A DNA stretch of 64,000 bases from Trichoplax adhaerens. Taxonomy: Eukaryota > Placozoa > Uniplacotomia > Trichoplacea > Trichoplacidae. Each line of letters starts with the position of its first letter. Positions within the stretch are counted from its first letter, which is position 1. Made by a program: the position numbers and the translations under genes. This document shows, in pieces, positions 43,039 to 56,820 of the stretch. The notes below the pieces were generated by a model. The model had not been told where the DNA came from and searched no databases. It was given only the letters and a program-made list of their open reading frames with translations. The stretch lies in contig NW_002060949.1 of assembly GCF_000150275.1 (NCBI RefSeq), positions 803,836 through 867,835 on the forward strand. Reading direction: 5' to 3'.

Positions 43039-45175
43039 ATACCGTTTACAACTCCCTAAGTAGGCATTGTACAGATCGAATAAAGTTATAATTGTTTAGT
43101 ATCAAGTTAGATTGTAGAATGCAGTAATTTCTGAAAATTTTTTAATAATGAAAATCTTGTATATCATAGAGTTATGTACCGTGAAATAACTTTAGATATT
43201 CTGTCGTAATTTTAAGTAATTAGTTTTCGTCTAACAAATATTATATGCTTGTTCATATCGGCAAACTATAGCACCTATGATACCAGATAAATGATGTAAG
43301 AAATTAATATTGTTATTGCGGTATCACGCTGCATATTTCATTACATTTTTGTTCTCCGATGTAAAATAAGGAATGTTGGATTGTTTTCTACAATTATGTT
43401 GTGGATGTAGTAAAAACTAATTTGTATGCTGTAAATTACTAATATATGGAAGATGAAGTAACTTTTTGTAATTTTTAATTTTAAGATGAAATTTGTTCCA
43501 TAGTTTATTGGATTATAGTTGTTGTTTTGCAACTTGCTAATTTTTCTTAAATGTTATGTCGCTATTTCAATGTCGAATGATAAAGCTAGTTTAGAAATTG
43601 TTGTTTAATCTTCCTAAATATATAAGTGTTAAGCACAGCGATCTGATTACTGTGATATATCAAAATCTTGCTATGATCGTTAGTATGAGGTATTTACAAA
43701 GATCAAGTCAGTTAATTATTGTATAAATAATAACTTCAGATGTACAATTATTATTTGGCAGCTTATATTTAGGCTACCTTGGCAACAATTCAACAGGTTT
43801 TGCAATATTTTTAGTGATTACATTACCTTCAGCATGACCAAATTCTGAATGTTTTTATATACTAACGAGATAGTTATTAATATCTTTACTAATCGTTTTT
43901 TATGCTCCTTTATTGTTAATGTAATTTCCAAATCTGCCATTGACGTTTAGGTAATGACAAACTAAATTGCCTAGGACATGTCAAATGGGTGACTTGTTGT
44001 AGATGCACTATAACACGATTTGAAGACAATAAAAAAGTAAACATTAAATGCGTCATTGTATAAATATTCCTATTCGCTATTACGGCAATACTGCATGATC
44101 AACTTTAGCTTTACTAGCTTTCTGCAGTCACGGCCTGTTAAATGAAATTTAATGGTAAGGAGAGGATGTAAATAATTATTGGGCTAGAGTAAGATTAGAT
44201 CACGGTTAGGTGGATATATTTTGTTCTTCTTATTAATTTAAACAGCTAGCCACATACGACTATATCATAATATTGCCAACAATGTAACTGATTATACTAG
44301 GCAATCGAGGGTAAAATAAATTTTTATAGACAATAAGTTACTATTATCATACAAATTGCATCATTCAATTATATATATAGTTACTTAATTATAGCAATCC
44401 ACAGCGGAAATACAGCTCATGTTAATTTTGCAATATATGAACGGAACAGCTAAATAATGGAATGTAATTATAAATTTCTATTAGTAACATAAAATACAAA
44501 AGCAGAATAACTTAATTCAATCATCCGAGAATTATGATTTATTAATTAGTTAATTATAATAATATATATACAGTGAATACAGTTAAAGTAGAAAGTTAGA
44601 GATAAGAATAATGATAAATAATTTCGTAATTACTTTGTTTTCTAAACTCAATCTTCAAGATCAGTTTTAAGATAATAATTATCATCTAAATTATAAGTCG
44701 AAAATATTTTAAAATAGTTTCAGTACGTATATTGGAATAACCGTTATAATTGACATCTTTAGGTGATCTCTTTCGATAAAATGCCTAAATAATATGTTTG
44801 GTTCTTAAAAATTTAGATTTCGAATTTGTATCATTTTCCTTTAGATAAGCTTCTACTGAAGAGTAGAATAATTACTTAGATAGATGATTTTATAGCCGGT
44901 ACTTCATTTAGCAATCAATTTTAAGTGGTTTAATAAATATAGCCTATTGCATATGTATACAACATACGTTAAATACGAGTCGTACACCTATGCGGTGAAT
45001 TTTAACTACATATATCGACAGTATGTATATATCTTTAATAAATACATATATAATTATGTATGAAACTGATAGTATTAGGCAGTGTTAAGGCTGCCTCATT
45101 AAGTAGTAGTTGCCAATTTTGTGAAATGACAAACCGGATTATGAAACTGTTGAAATTGACGGATTTACTAATGCT
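43039..45175. other. convergent spacer between PDE4 and the ankyrin gene
   Basis: PDE4's 3' UTR starts here. AATAAA at 43079-43084, about 40 bases after the stop, is a candidate polyadenylation signal. Only AT-rich sequence with short chance frames follows up to the ankyrin gene's stop. I see no gene. Confidence 0.5.
43079..43084 (+). terminator. candidate polyadenylation signal of PDE4
   Basis: Canonical AATAAA 41 bases after the PDE4 stop codon. A very short 3' UTR is possible, but other signals downstream could be used instead. Confidence 0.35.
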
Positions 45176-48100
45176 TTAGCAGCATCGACAAAAGTTGAGA
45201 CAATGTTTAAGTTCTTTTGTATAACCTTCAATAGCTTCAGCAACCGTAAGGTGTCCTTTCTCTATCGCTATACGATATGGCGTCTTATCTTCCTGTAAGA
45301 TTTTCAAGATATATTAAATTGATTCTACTTAGAAAGTTTTCTGTTGCGGTTTATAAGAAATAAACATAACTGATTTGATTAATTTATTGATGCAACTGAA
45401 AGAATCTTAAATTTATTTATACGTGTACTTACTACTTCAGTAAATGATAAAATATACTAATGATAAACGTTATGAATATAACTTTGCAGTAATAATAATT
45501 CTTTAAAGTATTTTTATTAGCATTACATTTGAATGTATACTTTGATATGCGAGTCGCTCAATTTACATCTAAAATAAGGGCATTGTGCTTTGTAGCAGAC
45601 TCACATGGTCTTTTAAATCTTGCGCTGCGCCATTATTAAGCAGTATAGATACTATTTCTAAATTTCCATAAAAAGCAGCAATATGCAATGGTGTTTTTCC
45701 ATCCTGTTTATACATATGTTGAACATGCTTTTAAATTATATTATAAGACAGCCATTGTTATAGTAGAACTAGTAATACGAATGAAAGCAAGAAATAATAG
45801 TAAAAGTGTACAATTGCATTTCATAAATAGTTTGGCCGAATAAATAAACTCCAAGTGGATAAGATAAATCTATAACGATTAAATTACTTTTAATAATAAA
45901 ATATTGAACTGAAGTATAGCCTCCAAAGGTCATCATTTTGGCAATAAAACCAAATTACTGTACAAAAAAGTCAGTCTTTCATAGTCCAAATATGATCTCG
46001 AATTGTATATAAACTTATTACGTAGAAGCAACTATACTCATTTTGCTAAATTAAACGGCAACAGAAATCAACGAAATCAGTACATAATAAGTCTTGTAAC
46101 TGATTTTGTAGTCAACAATTATAGTTACTCAAATTTTGTATAGTTAACTAGTAATTACGCATTTATATTATATATTTCTTTTGATATTGTTTGATTCGAT
46201 AGCATTAAAATTTATACTAGCGCTAGAAATGTTATAACACTTAACATTGATAGGTATCGATAAAAATGTACTCCTATTATATGAACCGAATATTTTAATT
46301 ATTTAAAACGAAAATTTGATATGCTTCACTAAAATGACGATTTTACGAGACAAGACAAAAGATATAAATAGTTATTTTTTAAAATATTACCTTGCTAACT
46401 ATATTACAGTTTGCTCCTTCTTTTATTAGTAGTTTTATTATTTCACTACGTTCTCGAATTGCAGCGAAGTGTAAAGCTGAATTTCCATCCTGTAGATTTC
46501 AGATGATGAAAATAAGAATGGTGTGTTATAATGGTAAGTATGACAGATAAACATGTCATTAAGCCGCAGAATTTAATCAATTAATAATAAAATAATTGCA
46601 TTTTAGCATTACTATATATTGAAAATAAATATTAACTTTAATTTACTTGTAGAAACTAAGTACATAGATACAACAGTCGCATACATCATTGACGGCATTA
46701 ACATTGGCCTTGTTATTGCATAATAATTCAACCATATTTATAAAACCCTTATTTGTGGCTTCAAGCAAAGCAGTACAATTTTCCTAGAAGTTGAAAAGTT
46801 AATAAATTTCAACAGACTTAAAATAAAATAGCTTATATCTTCATAAAATCATCAGGAATTTCTGATAAACAACAACAAATCAGATAGTAACAAGATTTCA
46901 AAGGAAGATCACAATGCCTTTTATGCTATAATTGTATAGAACTATCGATAAAATTTCTAAAATCATCCATTATTACCGTATATAAGTTATATCATGATTA
47001 AAATTGTAGCAAATCGCTCCTTGTTACATAACTTGCAATGATGCATTTCAAATAATGAGGAATAAGGGTATACGATGGATTTTAAATTTGCACTGATAAA
47101 ATAGTGTATATGCAATTTCAATTTGATCATTTTATGTTGGGGTTTATAATCCTTCACAATCATTGGAATTAGATAGCTTAATCTTAAAATTTAACTAACC
47201 CCATCACATGTATCGACTTCAGCACCATTATGTAATAAAATAGAGGCCACTTCGACATGTCCACAACTAGCAGCAGTAAATAACGGACTTGTATGGAATC
47301 TCTATAGAGATATTAGAAAGGATAAATTTACACAGCTATCGTAATTGTTATTATTTTTTATCCTAATTGCAGCATATATTAGTGTACTGAAGTATTTTTG
47401 ATAAGAAGTTTGTCCATTACGCGTTATTAAAATCTAAATCGGAGGGAAAAAATACTATATGTACAATTATACATATACACTTACTTAAAATATTGCTAGT
47501 GTTATATTCGTATCTAGTACAAGTTATAGGCAATAAACAAGATAACTAGAGCCGGTGCCCGAAGGGACCTTTGTGAGTATCTTATACATGTCTAATGAAC
47601 TTACATCTAACGTATTGACATTTGCCCCTTTCGCTAATAGCTCTGAGGTAATTTCAGCATAGCCAAGTGTAACTGCCATCTTTAGTGGAGTATCTTTCTT
47701 CTGTAAAGATAACATTGTAAGAATATGACATATCAAAAATTAATCATTCTTTGTTTCTATACATAATTTGTTGCTTAATGCAATATTTTGTAATTTTTTA
47801 TCTATTTAATATAGTTCAAGTTCCATTTTATTCACTAATGATCTTTTGCCAATTGAGACTATATACAACATTCTATGCATCAACATTGGATAATTTTGCT
47901 TAAAAATCTTGCACTGTCAGGCAATAATTTAAATCCTTTACTTACTCCCTTATATAAGCAATATTGCCATACTGATACTTACTTCGTCACGAGCACTATG
48001 ATTTGCGCTATGTTGTAGTAGTAATCGGACAATTTCAAATCTATTCAATGCGACAGCAAAATGGAGAGCAGTCTTCTTATCCTATAAGATTTATGATATT

Positions 48101-51100
48101 TATGATTTAGTGACTAAATTTGTAATATTAATTAATATATGTGTATTGTAGCTTTTATGCGAACAAAGAATTGAAATAAGTTTATTAGAAGATAAAATTT
48201 AAGGATAGGCGAGTTTAATTACTAGAATTCAATTTAAAATATCTGCTCTTAATATAGACTTGCAATTTGCAATTAATTCATTACTAGCATAAATATGATC
48301 GGTGAAATCAGAATTATATTCTGAATAATAAATCCGTTATATTTTGGCACAGATTTTAAAATGACAGATCTAAATCACAAGAAGCACTTAATTTGATCAT
48401 ATTGTAGCAGTACTAATCATATCGTGCCTATCTACAGTGTATATGTTAAACGTCAATAGAATAATTGAATAGCAATGAACCACAATAAATATTTCATAAA
48501 TGACAGGAAAAGCAAGTAAAAGAATTAAAGTTGATGCTTTCCAGAGTTACGGTAAAAGCAGATAACAAAAACAGCTAGCATTACCCATTCCTTTCTATCA
48601 AGTTGTAATTGTACCCCTACGTCTAACAATTTAAATAATGATACCTTATTCATTTCAAAATTCGACACAAGCGTATACTTCTTATATCTTTCAAATACCG
48701 ACTAAAAATAGATCACTAAAATTTACCGTATATCAATCAATACCAATGTTTCGTTTCCGTTTACTTAATATAGAGATATAATGCAATAGTCAATTTTTTC
48801 GTTATTATGTNNNNNNNNNNNNNNNNNNNNNNNNNNNNNNNNNNNNNNNNNNNNNNNNNNTGCATAAATGACAGGAAAAGCAAGTAAAAGAATTAAAGTT
48901 GACGCTTTCCAGAGTTACAGTAAAAGCAGATAACAAAAACAGCTAGCATTGCNCATTGCAATAGTCAATTTTTTCGTTATTATGTTTTTTAGTAATTTGA
49001 ATCGTCATTTATACTCGTTTGTACCATAACTACCTGAGAATGATCGCACAGTAATGTATACAAAATTTCGATTGCCGTACTGTAAAATAGTATAGCTTTT
49101 TATTTAGTAAAATAGCAGTATTTTTTAATAAATGATAATTGTAATCTATACCTACTAGCCATTATATTAAATTAAATAAGGAAAAAATAGGATAGAAATT
49201 GAGCAACAATGTACACGAGGATGTTTGGGTTATTACTGGAATCTTACTCCTTAGACGTGATCATGCAATCATTAACATTCATACTTATAACTTGAGCAAG
49301 TTTGTTCATAATTATAATCGACGGAGATGTGGGTTTTAGTCATTCTCGTCTGCAAACAGTTTTTACCATCATAAAAAAATTGAGGAAAATCTCATTAAAT
49401 TTATTGTTCTAATTTTGATTACATCGCTTATTGCTAGCAGTGGGTAAAAATAAGCTTCCTGCAGTATATACACAGTAGATAAAATTATAATTTTATAGTG
49501 TGTTCTGTCTGAATAAGCTATTAACTGCTCGTTTTAGTTAAATAAAAGGTAAAAGTAGCTAACATGAGTTTGATCGTCATTGATCACTTTAATTTAAGAT
49601 CGTGATCTCTCGACAGATGTTCTATGTGTAGACAAGTTTGGCCAGTGTTATTCGTACTAATGTATTATCGACAAGCTAGCGAATACTCATTCCAGTTAAA
49701 TAAAAGGTAAAAGTACTTAGCATGAGTTTAATCGTCACAGATCGCTTTAAAGATTATGATTTCTCGACAGATGTTTTATTCTTAGACAAGTTTGACCACT
49801 ATTATTCGTACTGGTGTATTATCGACAAGCTATCGACTATTCGTTCCAGTTAATAGTAAATAAAAGGTGAAATATAGCTAACATAAACTTGATGGTTATT
49901 GATCGCTTTTAGATCGTATTCTCTCGACAGATGTTTTATGCGTAGACAAGCTTGGCCAATATTATTTGTATTAATGTATTATTGGCAAGCTATCGACTAA
50001 TCGTTCCAGCTGAATAAAAGGCAAAAGTATCTAACATGAGTTTGATCGCTACTAAGATCATAAATCTCTCGATAAATTTTTTATGCTTAGACAAGCTTGG
50101 TTAGTGTTATTAATATGATTGTATTAATTATCGACGAGCTATCGACTATTCGTTTCAGATAAATAAAAGGTAAATGTAGCTACCATGACTTTGATCGCTA
50201 TTAAGATCATAACCTCTCGACAGATGTGTTATATATAGACAATATTATTCGTACTAATGCATTATCAGTAAGCTATCGACTGCTCGTTCCAGTTGAGTAA
50301 AAGGTAAAAGTAGCTAACACGAGTTAGATCGCCATTGATCGCTCAAAGATCACAATCTCCTAACAGATGTTTTATGCCTAGGCAAGCTTGGCGATTATTA
50401 TTCGTACTACTATATTATCATGAATCCACTAATAACATCGTGGTATTAATATAATCGTCTCATATCCATGTCATTACGAGCTTTCAAATGCCCAAAGGCC
50501 AATTCAAATAGATTAAACAATAACAATATTAAATCAATTGCGAAAAGTAAACGGATATACAAAATTGGACAAAATCAGTGTCGAATTCTACAAGGAAAAC
50601 AAAATTTTGACAGGAAAAACTTAAACAATACTATATAATCCAATCAAAAAGTTGTATCATTGAAGCCTCAACGAAGGCTATGCTGAAGATTGATCAAGGA
50701 TTATTTTCCTCTTCTAAACAATCGACTTCCATCTATGACATTGATAGAAGGCGAGTAATACTAACCACTCTGGTTCTTAATTAATCCTTGTCAGACTATT
50801 GTTAAAACAATTAGCATTCTTTACTTTTTGTCAAACCTGTTCGTGGGCGTTAACGTTAGCTCCATATTCAATTAGGAGTTTACAAGTTTTAAACCATCCT
50901 TTCTCCGTAGCTAACATGAGGGCAGTTTTGCCAACCTAATTAAATATCGTATTACACATTATTAGTGAGAGAAATGAGAATGTTAAGTATGAAAATTGAT
51001 CATCAAATACGATGGAAGAATAAGATGGATGGACTACAAAAAATAAGATACACAGCCATTGTCTTGCTAATGATAGCCAAGAGAAGAGCTATAGTTGGCA

Positions 51101-52058
51101 TTATGTTTTACACAATTTTAATTAATCAAACTTTATTATAGAAAAGTGTCAGCTGTATGTTGTTGACTATTTCTTCACTTGTTCTGTGCATCATTATTGC
51201 TGATGTGAATATAGATAATTTTAGTTACTTCTACGAGTGAGGAATCGATCATCGCTTTAATTTGTAGAAGATATTCCTAGCCAATTTTCAAGATGATAAA
51301 CACTAGTACTCTAGGAATCTACTAGACGAATATAATTAACTGACGATAATTCATAAACTAATCGATTGTAGTAGCCAATATTGCTACAGATATCAAGTAC
51401 CGCTGTGTTTAATGTAATACGAATTATCGGGAAGGCCTTGAAATGAAATATCTAATGTCCTATTTATTTGCTCAAACGATCAAATTTATTATTGGGACTA
51501 AAGGTCATTGCAACATTGCAATGATTGATAATCTTGTTGCTCGCGATATTATAATTATGATGGTGGAAACCGAGGAACTTATAGACAATAACTGATTTAC
51601 CGCTAGACCGATTTTTACCATTAACGTAAATGACGATAACTGTTATTCTTTTATTTATTTTCAATTGCAACTTTCTAAAATAAAAAGGCGGCGAGAAATT
51701 TTGATGATTCATTTTACTATTTGTAAACCCCGGATGTTCGTTTCTCGCGAAGCTATTTTTTTTGTTATTCTGATCAACCCTTAAATTTATTAATTATTTA
51801 TTTATTTTTATATAGAATGAATAACTGCTATTCATTATCAAGATAAGTTTTATTATTTCTTTCTAAAGTGATTTACAGGAGCATTAATATCTCTTGTATC
51901 GCAATGACAGTGGCTACTTTAACTAACTTGAGAAAATGCTATCCTTTTCTTACCGTCCAATTTACAATAGTATCTGGGTCTGCTCCATATTTTAGTTGTT
52001 TTTCGATATCGACTTCATGATCAGTTTCTTCTGAGATGTTTAAAGCTATCTCAGGTTG
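45176..52058 (-). CDS. ankyrin-repeat protein, one exon per repeat (5' end not found)
   Basis: Exons in coding order: 51954..52058, 50837..50935, 48585..48701, 47983..48081, 47605..47700, 47200..47301, 46685..46783, 46391..46489, 45605..45703, 45176..45292. All are phase 0 with GT/AG borders, giving 343 residues. Seven internal exons are 96-102 bases, that is 32-34 codons, exactly one ankyrin repeat each (for example DGKTPLHIAAFYGNLEIV, DKKTALHFAVALNRFEIV). The 48585..48701 exon (39 codons) is a degenerate repeat or cap. The last exon ends in Cys-rich CRCC-stop. No other domain is seen, so the partner is unknown; ankyrin stacks usually bind proteins. The start codon is missing. A 9-base ATG-GAC-CAG|GT at 52416-52424 would fit in phase but is too short to trust. 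An exon could be lost near the 48811 gap. Confidence 0.8.
48811..48860. other. assembly gap (50 N)
   Basis: Exactly 50 Ns inside an intron of the ankyrin gene. Sequence on its right repeats sequence on its left (see 48863-48985), so the true gap size is unknown and may be negative. Confidence 0.95.
48863..48985. repeat. post-gap duplicate of pre-gap sequence, probable misassembly
   Basis: 48863-48956 matches 48495-48588 almost perfectly, and 48958-48985 matches 48783-48810. The intervening 194 bases of the left copy, which hold most of the 48585..48701 ankyrin exon, are missing. An N sits at the junction (48953). This looks like a low-quality contig end or second haplotype not collapsed. Confidence 0.75.
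49500..50420. repeat. six-copy degenerate minisatellite, unit about 135-160 bp
   Basis: AATAAAAGGTAAAAGTA-like starts recur near 49540, 49698, 49858, 50012, 50161 and 50296. Each is followed by ACATGAGTTTGATCG, TCTCGACAGATGTT, TAGACAAG(C/T)TTGG, TTATTCGTACTA and ATTATCGACAAGCTATCGACT. Copies are more diverged than in the 31.4-kb array and lack its GTAC palindromes. It lies inside an intron of the ankyrin gene. Confidence 0.85.
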
Positions 52059-52929
52059 CTAAACGTTGTGATTTGATAAAATTGCCATTGATTAGAGTCC
52101 AAGACGATAATAATAATACTGCATGAGATGATATCAATTTACATCTACGATATATAACGACTATGACATTGGTCTAAGCTAGGATTACAGTAAATGATCA
52201 ATGGTAAACTCAGTGTATCTAGGTGTAGAACAGTTGTATGTTATGGATGTACTATTGCCTACATGAATGCACAAATTGTATTGCTAAAGGTAGATTTTAA
52301 CGATGTGGTGTAAAATTTAAATAGAATATAATAAAAGTGAATTATTTCACCGTGTAGGCTATGATACAATGATAGAAAAGGCTGATACATATGAATTCAT
52401 TGAAACTATATAGACCTGGTCCATTATAGAATAGGACTATAAAAGATAGACGTTAATTAACGAACTTGAAAATAAAGCTAAAGATTGCGAGGGAAATGGA
52501 ATGTACACTATGTATCTGGCCATGAATCATTAGTTAAATCCATCCTATATTGGATCTCATACGCTGTGATTGATTGTACTCTACATTCATTATCCTATAA
52601 ATGAAACGTAGGGAAAGTAAAAACTGGCATGAAATAGTAGCAAGCAAAAACTAAATAATGGTTAGCAGAACAGACCTAATTTACAACCCATTGACTAAGC
52701 AGAATATAGTCATAAAAATAACAAGAATTTGACGAATGCATGTCTATCATTGGGCGTGTAAATTTAATAATGTGGAATATAAATAACGGTCATATCGAGA
52801 TAACCATTAACTAAGCATAAAACGTGCAATAGGTTGGATAACTTTAACAAATTACTGATTGCCTATTCTTTTAACCTGATTACATTAAAATTCAATTGCG
52901 ACCCAAGTCTACCTACGCACATTATTTGC

Positions 52930-53095
52930 ATCGTCCGTTATGTCAAGACTATCAATATCGCCAAAAGAGATGGTGTCCAAATCCATCGATCTCTGGATAT
53001 TCTTATAACGTACGTTATTTATATCATCCGTTAAATCAAGATTATCACTATTGCCACAGGAGATAGTGTCCAAGTCCATCGATCTCTGGATTTTT
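52930..53095. repeat. two-copy direct duplication, period 93 bp
   Basis: 52930-53002 and 53023-53095 share ATCRTCCGTTA, GAGATRGTGTCCAA and the exact run TCCATCGATCTCTGGAT. No other copy is seen in the window. Confidence 0.75.
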
Positions 53096-55019
53096 TTTTT
53101 ATGTCTTTAATATCACCCAAGTTATCTCCAACTGGCTAACGAGAATAACATATACACATCGATGCCAAGTGAAAGTGATCAACAATTTTTGATATCAATA
53201 AGACTAAATAGCTGCGGTATAGTCGTCGTTAACCGACTTTTTACTATAACTGTATAATCAATTCGACGACAGTTGTGGTGTATCGAAGGCGGAAGCTAAT
53301 ACTAATGCTATATTGATTGCAAGTGTTTAATTAATTATTAGCAGGATGCAGTAATTGACGTTAGCTTGCGATCTAGGTATAGTAAGTTATCCTATACAAT
53401 CTTGTGATCCAAAGCTACACTTTGGTATGTTATTGCAGCATGAATGTTATAGCACAGTATGGCATAAGCTGCCTTGAACAAGCCTTGCGATTCTCCTCGT
53501 CTACGTCAACAATTAGCATAACTGTATTCATATACGCTAAGTGTAATTGATAGTCTTGTATGTCATTATACAAGACAATTTGCAACTGGGAGTATACTGA
53601 TGAATTAGACTTGATTGCGATTTCATGTGTATGATAGAATATGCGTCGATTATCCACTAGGCTAATAGTGCGCGTCCTACTTCTCTAATTACTAATAAGG
53701 CCAAAAATTACCTTGGCACATTATACAGTGCACTGTATATCCAATATAGAATTAGTGAACGACATCGGCATATTCCAATTCGGTCCATCGGTATACGCTA
53801 ATTTCTAGTGTCGTTAAAAGTCAAGCCGAAACCCGACTCGAGGGAGGGATTCGCTTTCAGTAATTCTGTTGTGATAGAGTGATGATTGTATAGCGATTGC
53901 ACTCATTTTTGGGTTAGAAAATCGACAATTTGATCGGGTTTTATCGGGTTCGGATTGCATTTTTACTCCATTTAAGGGCTCACTAAGTACTGTACAGTAT
54001 TTTATAATGTTATGATAATGTAGGTAATATCATGATGGCTCATCTTCTCTTGCACTTATTATTAAATGATTATTTCAATTATTTTATGTGCATAGATTCA
54101 TTGAATGGATTTAGCTTTAGATTGTGATCCAATATTTTAAATACACGCTGTAATGGATGGCTACTACCGAAAGTAATTCTTATTATATGAAGGGGTAGAG
54201 GCGGTAGCAAAAAATGACGATAGTAGTGATTCTACTAAAGAAGTAATAACTATTCTCCTTCATGGTCATTTAGAAATTTACCCGCATTGTGGATTTTACG
54301 GTTTACGATGCCAAGCAACTATTCGTTAAACTATAATTATAATTTTTTAATTGCATTAAAGGCTTTCATCAATCGGTAAAATTTACGGTACTTTACCAGT
54401 GTAGTAGTAAATATACAGTACTACATTTTATGTATTGTAAAGGATATATAGTTGATTCAATAATATTGCCATGAACAACGACAAACTTTACTTGATTCCT
54501 GAGATGTACTGTATTTCTTATCGGGTCTAGTGATGATCTTTCGCTCAGGTGTAAAGCTAAATGCTTGTATGCTGCTACAAGTACGGCAATTGGTAGTCGT
54601 CAATCTCTTGCTTCAGTTCATACAGGCAAAGAAAATTTTAGCTTGTCGTAGCCGCTAGTGGTCATTTTATCCATCGCAAATTCTAAAGTTATCCTGTATC
54701 TAATTAAAATGATGTTTTCTAATGATTGCGTAAAAGACGACTTGAATTGGATTTCAAGGGTGATAAAAATGAATATTATTAACGGTATTGTCAATTTTAT
54801 TAACTTAATCGAGCTGATGTGTTCATATTGAACTTCTTACTGCTAGCAAAGTACAGTAGGTCACTGGTCAGAATTGAATATTGCATGGTAGATATAGCAG
54901 TAGTGCGGGTGTACCATTTGTTCATGAAAATGCATATTAATAATAAACGTGCCGCTACACTACAGTACAGTATGTTCCAGAATGAAAATGCATAATATGC
55001 ATTTTCATTTAATTTATTT

Positions 55020-55760
55020 TTCAGATTTTTTGATGGCAAAGTACAGTGCTGTACAGTACTGTGTACAGAAGTTCATAATTCTTCAGATTTTTCGATGGCA
55101 AAGTACAGTACTGTACTGTACTGTGTGCAGAAATTAATAATTCTTTCAATTTTTCGATGGCAAAGTACAGTACTGTACAGTTCTGTGTATAGAAATTAAT
55201 AATTTTTTCAATTTTTCGATGGCAAAGCACAGCACTATGTACAGAAATTCATAATTCTTCAGATTTTTCGATGGCAAAGTACAGTACTGTACAAATTAAT
55301 AATTCCTTCGATTTTTTGATGGCAAAGTACAGTACTGTGTAAAGAAATTAATAATTCTTTCAATTTTTCTGTACAGAAATTCATAACTCTTCAGATTTTT
55401 CGATGGCAAAGTACAGTACTGTACTGTGTATAGAAATTAATAATTCCTTCGATTTTTCGATGGCAAAGTACAGTACTGTCCTTTGTACAGAAATTTATAA
55501 TTCTTTCAATTTTTCGATGGCAAAGAACAGTACTGTGTACAGAAATTCATAATTCTTCAGATTTTTCGATGGCAAAGAAAGTCAAGACTACAGAGTGCGT
55601 ATAGAGTACAGTTCTGTGTATAGAAATTCATAATTCTTCAGATTTGTCGATGGCAAAGTACAGACTACAGAGTACAGTATAGAAATTAGAAATTCAGAAT
55701 TCTTCAGGCCTTTCGATGGCAAAGCACAGCACTGTACTGTACTGTACCGTATATAGAAAT
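55020..55760. repeat. 12-copy palindromic minisatellite, spacing 48-84 bp
   Basis: The word GATGGCAAAG occurs 12 times, near 55032, 55095, 55157, 55219, 55271, 55318, 55403, 55460, 55517, 55569, 55650 and 55715. Each is preceded by TTTTTC(G) and followed by a GTACAGTACTGTAC-type palindrome of variable length, then CAGAAATT(A/C)ATAATTCTT. Spacing changes mainly through palindrome expansion or loss. Frames reading through it are artefacts. Confidence 0.9.
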
Positions 55761-55849
55761 TTATTTCTTTACAGTACAGTACAGTATGTCATTAATAATT
55801 CTTTCATAGACAGTTGGGGTAAAGTTTATTGAATGTGTTCGTGAAGTTA

Positions 55850-56060
55850 GTGTACACTGTACTGTACTGTACAGTATGATTTACATTCAGTACTGTACAC
55901 AGTGTACAGTACAGTACCTCCAGTCTCCAGTACCGTGGACTACAGCACTGTACACTGTACTGTACAAGGATAGTCTCTTGGATGGACAGACAGCCCAGAC
56001 TCATCTCGGCAAAATATTGTGGCAAACACTTCGTTCTGACAGTACAGGACTGTACTAAAG
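55850..56060. repeat. GTAC palindrome cluster with element relic
   Basis: GTACACTGTACTGTACTGTACAG and its mirror blocks surround a unique core containing CTCTTGGATGGACAGAC, which is also found in altered form near 16610. It is self-complementary at several scales. Confidence 0.6.
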
Positions 56061-56820
56061 TATGCAGACAGTCGATTCTGAATTGAAGCATTTTTTTCTC
56101 AATGAAGTAATACTCGCCCTATACTGTAAATTGAATCTTATTATCTATTCCTAAAATTCGACTTGGAAACAGCTATATAAGATCGTCAATGCTATTTAAA
56201 TTAGTAGCAGTGAGTTCGAAAATGGACATGAAAGATTCATACTAAGTAGTCATTTTTCGACATTGACGACCTCATTTGGTAAAACAATATCCGTCCATCC
56301 GAAGGACTGATCACGGATCAGTTTTAGTCTTCTTCTAGCAGTCCATCAAAGTACCAGTCGGTACAGTAGTACTGGCACTGGCAGGGACAGGGACTGCTCA
56401 ACTCCAAATTCTCTCCTCAAAGCCGTCACTAAAACTATTTCCCCTTTTCTTTTAGGAGGGAAAATTTTGAGTCGAGTAGACATGGGCGACTGGTCTAGTG
56501 TGGTGGATTCGGTGCCACCACCAATTGCTATCACATGACAGTGTCATGATAATGAAAGTACTGTACTGTAGTGATACAGTACGTGCCAGCGTACTGTAGA
56601 ATATATACTGTACACTGTATTATCGTTAGTAAGGATGAAACTGTATGGCAAATGCGGATGTCGACAGTAGAGTGTGCCGTGACAGACATACAATCCGGTT
56701 GAAATGACTAGTAAAATAATTGGCCTGCTCATTATTACCACGATAATCAACGACCCCTTTGGTGGCCGCTTTCTTTCTATTTTATAAGTCCTTGGGGCCA
56801 GTTGGGGGTACACTCGTACA

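Noticed and set aside
54949-56091. Several overlapping frames on both strands rich in TVLYCTVQ-like words
   Set aside because: They are translations of the palindromic minisatellite, mirrored on the two strands; not genes.
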